From CAYZZU01 sp964483105 (lineage in GTDB: Bacteria; CG2-30-53-67): a stretch of DNA of 61,175 nt. Both the position numbers and the translations under genes were made by a program. The notes under the pieces are model-generated. The model was not told the origin of the DNA. It did no database searches and worked only from the letters and a program-made list of their open reading frames with translations. This document shows positions 55,366 to 61,175 of this stretch, piece after piece. Position 1 is the first letter of the stretch; every line of letters begins with the position of its first letter. The DNA lies in contig CAYZZU010000015.1 of assembly GCA_964483105.1 (NCBI GenBank), positions 1 to 61,175 on the forward strand. The letters are read 5' to 3'.

Positions 55366-56178
55366 TTGTCCATGGTAATCCCCGATGCAGCAGATCGCCT
55401 GGTTCATCGTTTTGAATCGATTTCCAAAACAGATCAGGAAAACCGGGACCGGATTGATCTGTTTTCCGCACTGATCCGGCTCTTTGTCCGGATGCTCCGG
55501 CATGAAGAATTTCGGCATCGATATCCCGATGCCTCCACACGTTTTGCCGAATGTTGCCGCGAACTGGATCGGGGTGACCCGGTTCGTGTGGAGGACAGTC
55601 TTACTCTGCTGTATTGTTACCTCCACGGAAAGGATCAGGAATATTCCCCTTCCGAACGGCGTGAAATGAACTCCTGGGGTGGTTACTGGTGCCATGCGGG
55701 AGGTTTGTCTCCTCTGCGCCGGGTGGCTCCATACATTACCTCTGGAACCCGGCTCGCTGATTACGGGGCCGGAAACGGGCTGCAAGGGCTTCTCTTTCAG
55801 TATCTCTATCCCCATCAAAAGACGACCCAGATTGAGTTGAGTGGTTCCATGATTGAACAGGGCAGGAGGCTGCAGCACTGGATGGGAATTCCGGAAAATC
55901 GGGTGGAGTGGCTCCATAAAAATGTCCTGGACGTTTCACCCTGTGACTTTGACTTGATTTATATCTACAGGCCGGTCCGGCCGGAGGGGCCGGGCAGGGT
56001 TTTTTATGAGAAATTTTCACGGGCTCTCGACCGGGTGGATCATCCCGTGACGATCCTCAGTATCGCGGATTGTTTGAAAGATTTTTTAGGTCCGCAATTC
56101 ATAAATTTTTATGATGATGGACAACTGACCTGTTTCACGAACCATAACAACGGCTCAGGTATTGAAACTGAAGGTTAA
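55366..56178 (+). CDS. SAM-dependent methyltransferase-like protein
   Basis: 270 residues from the TTG at 55366 (an ATG follows at 55372). The motif LADYGAGNGLQGLLF (about 128-142) followed by the acidic QIELSGSM is a class I SAM-binding site, and a later DFDLIYIYRP strand fits motif II. The N-terminal 110 residues are helical and unassigned. It lies 38 bp after rpoD. The substrate cannot be read from sequence. Confidence 0.65.
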   Translation: MSMVIPDAADRLVHRFESISKTDQENRDRIDLFSALIRLFVRMLRHEEFRHRYPDASTRFAECCRELDRGDPVRVEDSLTLLYCYLHGKDQEYSPSERREMNSWGGYWCHAGGLSPLRRVAPYITSGTRLADYGAGNGLQGLLFQYLYPHQKTTQIELSGSMIEQGRRLQHWMGIPENRVEWLHKNVLDVSPCDFDLIYIYRPVRPEGPGRVFYEKFSRALDRVDHPVTILSIADCLKDFLGPQFINFYDDGQLTCFTNHNNGSGIETEG

Positions 56179-56206
56179 AGACCGGTAATGGAATGGGAAG
56201 GTACGT

Positions 56207-56638
56207 CTACAGATTGAAATAGGAGTGTTTCTTCTCCGTCTTGACTGATTGGATGGAGGAACGTATGACTGCGACGATCTGGTTGTTGCTGCCGGGATCG
56301 GCGGGATAGAGGATAAAACCGTTGTTATCTTCCCGGTAATTGGGAGTATATCCGACGAGGGTTTCGTTGTCGTGAAAGGTGACCTCGACACGGTCACCGA
56401 AACCATGCCGCTCGACATCGTTTCGAGGCTGGTAATCCGGGTTGCCCTCAAATTCCTTGACGTAAAAGAGGGCCTTCAAATCCTCCAGACGAATCATGAC
56501 TTTTTCGATGTCCTCTTCCGTCCGGGGGTTCACTTCGGTGAAATCAAAGACCTCCCGGAAGAACGCGAAGCTTTTGGTGTAGCCCTTCTTGATGGTCCCT
56601 TCCTTGAAATGAGCCACTACCGGAAGATGTTCATTCAT
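56207..56638 (-). CDS. Conserved hypothetical protein, DUF6982-like
   Basis: 143 residues from the ATG at 56636-56638 behind GAGGA. Conserved features are AHFKEGTIKKGYTKSF, EDLKALFYVKEFEGNPDY and VEVTFHDNETLVGYTPNY. This beta-rich pattern of small conserved proteins is sometimes seen fused to PilZ-type domains. Function unknown. It converges with the methyltransferase-like gene. Confidence 0.65.
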   Translation of the reverse strand: MNEHLPVVAHFKEGTIKKGYTKSFAFFREVFDFTEVNPRTEEDIEKVMIRLEDLKALFYVKEFEGNPDYQPRNDVERHGFGDRVEVTFHDNETLVGYTPNYREDNNGFILYPADPGSNNQIVAVIRSSIQSVKTEKKHSYFNL

Positions 56639-56788
56639 TCGGATTATCCTCTGACCGGATTTCTGCAACTATTCGTAACTTACCGTAGATAAAAAACGCT
56701 GTCAATACCCCATTCGCCTTATCTTGCCCTGAGAGGGGATCCGATCCGGCGGAGGGCGTGGAATCGACGTGCTTCCGGACTACGGGGG

Positions 56789-57505
56789 TTACAGGATCTC
56801 CGGTCCGACCCCATTGTGGGTATATTTGATCACGTCCACGTCGGAGAGAACCACGATTCCCTGGGGTACCATTTCATCCAGGACCGGCAGGATCTTCCGG
56901 ATATTCTCGTCGGTGTCGATTACCGTGATCAAGACCGGAAGCTCACCCCCCCGGGTCAAAAATTTGATTTTATGGTACCGCCGGTGCGGTCCGTACCCGG
57001 CCATGGCTTTGTACACCGTGGCTCCGGCCACATCCATCAGGATAAAACGCTTGACAATGGCCTCGTAGAGTGGCTCACCTTCCCACTCCTGATCCTCCCG
57101 GATGATGACCCGGAGCATCTTGGCCTTTCCCTGAAGCTTCATTCTCTCCTTTTTCTCCTTTTCCGGCTCCGCGCGGTTGCGGCAGCACTTGATGACGTTT
57201 GTGTCACTGATTTCAACCAGCCCCTTTTCCACGACCTGATAGACGTCCGGCAGGACGCGGTTGATCATCGTTTCGGAGTCGATGACTTCGATCTTGACCG
57301 GCATTCTGCCGGATAAGGCCAGCATCTTTGAGGAATGATAGACCCCGTCGCTTCCATATCCGGCCGTTCCGCGAAAGACACTCACCCCGGCGATCTTTTT
57401 CTTGTAGAAGAGGTCAATCAGGACTTCATAAACCGGTTTTTTCCCGTATTTCTCCGCTTCATCGACATAAATGCTCAATTTTTTCGCGGGTCCCTTTTCG
57501 ACCAT
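56789..57505 (-). CDS. Tandem DUF190-domain protein
   Basis: 238 residues from the ATG at 57503-57505. Two DUF190 copies are visible: residues about 6-105 (KKLSIYVDEAEKYGKKPVYE, AGVSVFRGTAGYGSDG, MPVKIEVIDSE) and about 130-235 (KMLRVIIREDQEWEGEPLYE, AGATVYKAMAGYGPHRRYH, LPVLITVIDTDE). A Glu/Lys-rich linker joins them. DUF190 proteins have a PII-like ferredoxin fold. The gene lies 17 bp after crcB, so a role with fluoride export is likely. Confidence 0.85.
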   Translation of the reverse strand: MVEKGPAKKLSIYVDEAEKYGKKPVYEVLIDLFYKKKIAGVSVFRGTAGYGSDGVYHSSKMLALSGRMPVKIEVIDSETMINRVLPDVYQVVEKGLVEISDTNVIKCCRNRAEPEKEKKERMKLQGKAKMLRVIIREDQEWEGEPLYEAIVKRFILMDVAGATVYKAMAGYGPHRRYHKIKFLTRGGELPVLITVIDTDENIRKILPVLDEMVPQGIVVLSDVDVIKYTHNGVGPEIL

Positions 57506-57522
57506 ACCCTGTTTTCCTCCCT

Positions 57523-57897
57523 TCAGAGGTTTTTTGCGATGAGTTCCCCGATCTTCAAGGCGGCAAATCCGAAGAAGAGACTCAGTACGATATTGGCGCC
57601 GGCCAGGAGCCATTCACCATCGTAGACGAGTGTCCCTGTTTCGAATTCAAAGGTGGAAAAGGTCGTGAAGGCTCCGAGAAACCCTACCGTGAGGAGAAGC
57701 TTCCATTGGGGAGGGATCATCATCCGTTCGGACAGAAGTGTCATGGCCAGGCCGATCAGGAAGCAGCCGGAAACGTTGACGACGAGCGTTCCCAATGGAA
57801 AGGACCGGCCCCATGTCCGGCCGATCCATGAACTGATGATGAACCGCAGGACTGCCCCCAGAAATCCTCCGGTTCCCACAAACAAAATATTCAGCAT
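57523..57897 (-). CDS. crcB: Fluoride exporter CrcB (Fluc)
   Basis: 124 residues with four membrane spans. Landmarks are the N-terminal GTGGFLGAVLRFIIS, GTLVVNVSGCFLIG (the pore Asn is in this segment) and GFLGAFTTFSTFEFET, with the pore-lining Phe and Thr residues. It forms a dual-topology dimeric fluoride channel. ATG is at 57895-57897. I found no convincing fluoride riboswitch upstream. The tandem DUF190 gene follows. Confidence 0.93.
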   Translation of the reverse strand: MLNILFVGTGGFLGAVLRFIISSWIGRTWGRSFPLGTLVVNVSGCFLIGLAMTLLSERMMIPPQWKLLLTVGFLGAFTTFSTFEFETGTLVYDGEWLLAGANIVLSLFFGFAALKIGELIAKNL

Positions 57898-58087
57898 CGT
57901 CTCTCTTCTCCCCTGCGGCTTCCTAAGATACCCCACCGTCGGATCAGTGGCAACATTTTTTTCTTGCGTTCAGTTTTTGCAGAAGTTAAAATTATAAATT
58001 CAGTTTATTCATCATATCTTTTAATGTTTTAACGGTTTTCGTGCGCATCGGTTGTCGGGAAAAGAGAAGATTGGATCGGTCTCGGGA

Positions 58088-58270
58088 ATGAAAATGGCGT
58101 TCTCGATCTCATCAGAATGTGTCGGGTGCGGCGCCTGTCAGGCGACCTGTCCCGTGGATGCCATTTGGGAACAGGGGGATCGTTTTACCATCCTGGAGGA
58201 GTGCATCGAATGTGGCGCGTGTCTTGGTGTCTGCGCCGTGGGCGCGATTATCGGAATTGCGGAGAAGTGA
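58088..58270 (+). CDS. 2[4Fe-4S] ferredoxin
   Basis: 60 residues from the ATG at 58088; an ATG at 58094 is possible. Two cluster motifs are seen: CVGCGACQATCP (about 11-22) and CIECGACLGVCAVGAI (about 39-54). In the second, Ala follows the last Cys where Pro is usual. A soluble low-potential electron carrier, consistent with an anaerobe. cysS starts 4 bp after its stop. Confidence 0.9.
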   Translation: MKMAFSISSECVGCGACQATCPVDAIWEQGDRFTILEECIECGACLGVCAVGAIIGIAEK

Positions 58271-58274
58271 GACG

Positions 58275-59735
58275 ATGCTTCGAGTGTACAATACCCTGAG
58301 CGACAGGAAAGAGGAATTCGTTCCGATCCAACCGGGCAGAGTCAGGATGTACGCCTGCGGGGTCACCGTCTATGATCACAGTCATGTAGGGCACGCCCGG
58401 GGTGCGGTGGTCTTCGACATGATCCGTCGGTATCTTCGGTACAAGGGATGGAATGTAACTTATGTCCGGAATTTTACCGATGTGGACGATAAAATCATCA
58501 ACCGGGCCCGGAAGGAAGGGGTCTCTTCCGCTGAAATCGCTGATCGTTATATAGAGGAGTACCGGAAGGATATGGAGGCCCTGGGTGTGGACAAGGCGGA
58601 TCTCGAGCCCAGGGCCACAGAACATATCGGGGAGATCATCTCTATGGTCCGCCGTCTCCTGGAGCGTGGGGTGGCCTATGTCGCCGATGGGGATGTCTTC
58701 TTCGAAGTGAAGCGGTTTCCCGGATACGGGAAGCTGTCCGGACGCAAACTCGAAGAACTCCAGGCCGGGGCACGGGTGGATATCGACCACCGAAAGCGGA
58801 ATCCCCTTGATTTCGTTCTTTGGAAGGCCTCCAAACCGGGCGAACCCTCCTGGGAGAGTCCCTGGGGACCGGGGCGTCCCGGATGGCATATAGAATGTTC
58901 GGCCATGAGTCAGGCCCATCTCGGGGATTCTCTGGATATTCACGGAGGAGGCAAAGACCTGATTTTTCCGCACCACGAAAATGAAATTGCCCAGAGTGAG
59001 GCCGCTACCGGAAGGCCTTTTGTTCGGTACTGGTTGCACAACGGTTTTGTCAATATCAATCAGGAAAAGATGTCCAAGTCGCTGGGTAATTTCTTTACCA
59101 TCCAGGAAGTGATCCGGCGCTTTGATCCGGAGGCGGTCCGTCTTTTTCTTCTGCTGACCCATTACAGGAGTCCTATCGATTTCTCGGACCAGAACCTGAA
59201 GGACGCGGAGAGGGCCAGAAGGAGGGTCTATCATCTCCTCTCCGAGATCGACGGGGTGTGCGCAGGCCTACCGGGAGATGCTTCGGTCCCGGATCCGCCG
59301 GTTCGTTTTCGGGAAGCCTTCTCGCAGGTGGAAGAGATGAAGTCGAAATTTGAAGAGGCCATGGACGATGATTTCAACACGGCCCGTGCCCTGGGGAATC
59401 TCTTTGAGGTTGTTCGGGTTGTAAACAGTGCGCTCAGGGAATTGACGGATGCCGCATCCGCTCCGGAGGCGTCCCGGCTCCTGAACCGATTCAGGGAAAA
59501 TCTGAAAACCATCGGTTCCGTACTGGGCCTGTTTCAGCGTCCGCCGGAACAGGTCCTGAAGGGGACAAAGAACGAGGAAGTCCGTGAAATTGAAGAGAGG
59601 ATTGCGGCGCGCCTGGAGGCAAGGAAGGAAAAGAATTGGGCCGAGGCGGACCGGATCCGTGCGGAACTCGAAAAAAGAGGTATACTCCTGAAAGACAAGT
59701 CCAATGGAACGACGGATTGGGAACGGATCCGGTAA
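58275..59735 (+). CDS. cysS: Cysteinyl-tRNA synthetase
   Basis: 486 residues from the ATG at 58275. The class I HIGH-type motif is HVGHARG, KMSKS is EKMSKSLGN, and YACGVTVYD plus HIECSAM give the zinc-binding cysteines that sense the thiol. TDVDDKIINRA is family-typical. The C-terminal helical domain binds the anticodon arm. It is full length and directly abuts rlmB. Confidence 0.97.
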   Translation: MLRVYNTLSDRKEEFVPIQPGRVRMYACGVTVYDHSHVGHARGAVVFDMIRRYLRYKGWNVTYVRNFTDVDDKIINRARKEGVSSAEIADRYIEEYRKDMEALGVDKADLEPRATEHIGEIISMVRRLLERGVAYVADGDVFFEVKRFPGYGKLSGRKLEELQAGARVDIDHRKRNPLDFVLWKASKPGEPSWESPWGPGRPGWHIECSAMSQAHLGDSLDIHGGGKDLIFPHHENEIAQSEAATGRPFVRYWLHNGFVNINQEKMSKSLGNFFTIQEVIRRFDPEAVRLFLLLTHYRSPIDFSDQNLKDAERARRRVYHLLSEIDGVCAGLPGDASVPDPPVRFREAFSQVEEMKSKFEEAMDDDFNTARALGNLFEVVRVVNSALRELTDAASAPEASRLLNRFRENLKTIGSVLGLFQRPPEQVLKGTKNEEVREIEERIAARLEARKEKNWAEADRIRAELEKRGILLKDKSNGTTDWERIR

Positions 59736-60476
59736 ATGTCGGAATATGTGTTCGGAATCCATCCGGTTGAGGAGCTTCTGACTGTCCAGGATCGTCGTAT
59801 CGTCCGGATCTGGATTCAGAGGGGGGCGGGGAATGCCCGCCTTCAACAGATTATCCAGACCGCGCGCAGCCGTTGTCTTGAGATCCGTTTTGAAGGGCGG
59901 ACCCGGATGGACAGGCTCATCGGCGGAGGGCGTCACCAGGGAGTCATCGTCCTGTGTGAGGCCAAAACAATTCTTCCTTTCAATACATTCCTCAAGATTC
60001 CGGAGGGCTTGGGAGAGGATCCTTTTTTTTTGATCCTGGACCGGGTGGAGGACCCCCGCAACCTGGGGGCCGTGATCCGTACAGCCTATGCCGCCGGGGT
60101 GCATGGTGTCATCCTGCCGGGAAGAGGAACAGCCCCCCTGACCGGAACCGTCTACAAATGCTCCGCCGGCGCCCTGGAACGGATCGCTGTGACGCAGGTA
60201 AACAATCTGGTCAGGACGATCCGGTTGCTGAAAGAACGTGGAATCTGGGTGGTGGGCGCTGATGCGGGCGCCCGGGACCGTTATATGGATGTGGATTTTT
60301 CCGGTCCCGTAGCCCTGGTGGTCGGGGGGGAGCAGGGGATCCGCAGGTTGGTGCGTAAGAATTGCGACAGGATGGTTTCTATTCCCATGAAGGGGGCGGA
60401 ATCCCTGAATCTGTCGGTGGCGGCAGCGATTCTTCTTTATGAAGTCGTCCGGAGAAGAAGGCCGTCCGATTTGTAA
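59736..60476 (+). CDS. rlmB: 23S rRNA 2'-O-methyltransferase RlmB (TrmH family)
   Basis: 246 residues starting the base after the cysS stop. The N-terminal substrate-binding domain is FGIHPVEELL...RLIGGGRHQGVI. The SPOUT knot motifs are DRVEDPRNLGAVIRTA, LVVGGEQGIRRL and SIPMKGAESLNLSVAAAIL. It should methylate G2251 (E. coli numbering) in 23S. The cysS-rlmB order ahead of a tRNA-tuf cluster is common. Confidence 0.93.
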   Translation: MSEYVFGIHPVEELLTVQDRRIVRIWIQRGAGNARLQQIIQTARSRCLEIRFEGRTRMDRLIGGGRHQGVIVLCEAKTILPFNTFLKIPEGLGEDPFFLILDRVEDPRNLGAVIRTAYAAGVHGVILPGRGTAPLTGTVYKCSAGALERIAVTQVNNLVRTIRLLKERGIWVVGADAGARDRYMDVDFSGPVALVVGGEQGIRRLVRKNCDRMVSIPMKGAESLNLSVAAAILLYEVVRRRRPSDL

Positions 60477-60502
60477 AAAAAAACGGGAAAATCATTTTTT
60501 GC

Positions 60503-60531
60503 TTGAAATATGGTTGAAGATGGTCTATTTT
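60503..60531 (+). promoter_or_regulatory. Promoter for the tRNA cluster
   Basis: -35 TTGAAA (60503-60508), 17-bp spacer, -10 TATTTT (60526-60531), about 110 bp before tRNA-Thr. Confidence 0.45.
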
Positions 60532-60644
60532 ACCGTTTTACTTTGAACGGTGGGGGTGTCTGCAAAAACGGAAACTTCTTGTTTTCATTCGAGAATATGG
60601 AATTCGAGGGTTCATGCGGTTTAAAAAGGTAATTTGTGTTTGTT

Positions 60645-60719
60645 GCCGATGTAGCTCAAGGGTAGAGCAACTGATTTGTAATCAGTAGGTTGTCGGTTCA
60701 ATTCCGGCCATCGGCTCCA
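60645..60719 (+). tRNA. tRNA-Thr (UGU)
   Basis: The acceptor GCCGATG pairs with CATCGGC. The anticodon stem ACTGA/TCAGT holds loop TTTGTAA with anticodon TGT (60677-60679). The T-arm TTCAATT is present and the CCA end is encoded (60717-60719). Confidence 0.93.
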
Positions 60720-60727
60720 GATAGAAC

Positions 60728-60932
60728 GGATATTGGGAATTGGGAATCAGAAACTGGATATTGGGAATTGGGAATCAGAAACTGGATATTGGGAATTGGG
60801 AATCAGAAACNNNNNNNNNNNNNNNNNNNNNNNNNNNNNNNNNNNNNNNNNNNNNNNNNNNNNNNNNNNNNNNNNNNNNNNNNNNNNNNNNNNNNNNNNN
60901 NNNNNNNNNNTGGATATTAGGAATTGGGAATG
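60728..60932. repeat. 28-bp tandem repeat interrupted by an assembly gap
   Basis: Two perfect 28-bp units (60728-60755, 60756-60783) and a third of 27 bases (60784-60810) start GGATATTGGGAATTGGGAAT. Then come 100 Ns (60811-60910), then a diverged unit (60911-60932). The gap probably hides more copies. It lies between tRNA-Thr and tRNA-Tyr. Confidence 0.9.
60811..60910. other. Assembly gap of 100 Ns
   Basis: Exactly 100 undetermined bases inside the tandem repeat; a scaffolding placeholder, so true length is unknown. Confidence 0.98.
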
Positions 60933-61026
60933 CAAAAAAAGAAGGTACGCGGAAGGTAAAGAGGGGGTTCTTCAATTTTCCATTTCTCAATGACCCATTT
61001 CCAGTTGCCCATTGTTATACTGAGGC

Positions 61027-61111
61027 GGGGAGGTTCCCGAGCGGTCAAAGGGAACAGACTGTAAATCTGTCGGCGAAGCCTTCGGAGGTTCGAATCCTCC
61101 CCTCCCCACCA
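61027..61111 (+). tRNA. tRNA-Tyr (GUA)
   Basis: A class II tRNA with a long variable arm. Acceptor GGGGAGG pairs with CCTCCCC (61101-61107), anticodon GTA is at 61061-61063, the T-loop is GGTTCGAATCC, and CCA is encoded. Confidence 0.94.
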
Positions 61112-61120
61112 CCCTACATC

Positions 61121-61175
61121 GCGGGAGTAGCTCAGTTGGCTAGAGCGTCAGCCTTCCAAGCTGAGGGTCGCGGGT
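61121..61175 (+). tRNA. tRNA-Gly (UCC), cut by the window end
   Basis: It starts GCGGGAGTAGCTCAGTTGG, and the anticodon loop reads CTTCCAA with anticodon TCC. The 3' third lies beyond the window. The order Thr-Tyr-Gly suggests a further tRNA and tuf downstream. Confidence 0.88.

Noticed and set aside
57898..57990. Possible fluoride riboswitch upstream of crcB
   Set aside because: I could not find the conserved pseudoknot elements (the GATGG-type 5' loop and the GCTGATG-type helix) on the minus strand.
60811..60910. Possible CRISPR array at the repeat near the tRNAs
   Set aside because: The repeat units are directly adjacent with no unique spacers, so it is a minisatellite rather than a CRISPR.

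Overview
This window reads as a GC-rich chromosomal contig, probably a metagenome scaffold because it carries a block of 100 Ns, from a Gram-negative, anaerobic or oxygen-sensitive bacterium. EnvC/FtsEX, HflKC, SurA-like chaperones and a periplasmic CtpA imply an outer membrane. Rubrerythrin next to a PerR-type regulator, a phosphofructokinase with the PPi-type signature, a spore-photoproduct-lyase-like radical SAM protein and a consensus sigma-54 promoter suggest a Desulfobacterota/Nitrospirota-like lineage. No rRNA is present, so taxonomy is inference. Nearly all genes are ordinary housekeeping genes; no prophage, insertion sequence or CRISPR array was seen.

Layout. 1-1031 is gene-poor and rich in dispersed repeats, with one small zinc-ribbon gene. 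1032-6672 holds a COG2509-type flavoprotein, a secreted protein with a C-terminal sorting-like tail, a nucleoside phosphorylase, an orphan ParB-like protein and a radical SAM protein. 6667-12071 (minus) is mfd followed by two SurA/parvulin chaperones. 12245-13834 (minus) has an ECF sigma factor and an orphan CheZ-like protein. 14390-20791 (plus) runs rlmE, a HypA-like gene, hflK-hflC, a tiny zinc-ribbon gene, a TPR gene and dppD-dppF. 21452-27458 is dprA-topA-trmFO-xerC. 27599-32244 is a Gld-type ABC exporter with GldG-like and DUF4340 proteins. 32305-35542 has MscS, a TPR/zinc-ribbon pair and rubrerythrin-perR. 35779-40178 encodes PPi-type PFK, a Ca2+/Na+ antiporter and a GH15 glucoamylase. 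40191-44876 (minus) is ftsE-ftsX-envC-ctpA behind a small conserved gene. 45184-48433 is a NYN-domain gene, rluD and hflX. 48931-55327 is the macromolecular synthesis operon rpsU-mutS2-dnaG-rpoD. 55366-60476 has a methyltransferase-like gene, a DUF6982-like gene, tandem DUF190 plus crcB, a ferredoxin and cysS-rlmB. The end is a tRNA-Thr/Tyr/Gly cluster of the kind that often precedes tuf.

The most interesting signal is non-coding. Between hflX and rpsU, a textbook -24/-12 sigma-54 promoter (48628-48643) fires into a segment of about 95 nt that ends in a strong intrinsic terminator (48715-48748). The predicted RNA has two hairpins joined by a single-stranded linker that reads like the anti-Shine-Dalgarno tail of 16S rRNA. 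A 40-nt palindrome about 160-190 bp upstream is a possible activator site. This looks like an undescribed sigma-54-controlled small RNA. Other oddities are hflX without a canonical start codon where homology begins, a HypA-like protein without the MHE nickel motif, a 46-bp dispersed repeat, and a 28-bp tandem repeat beside the assembly gap.
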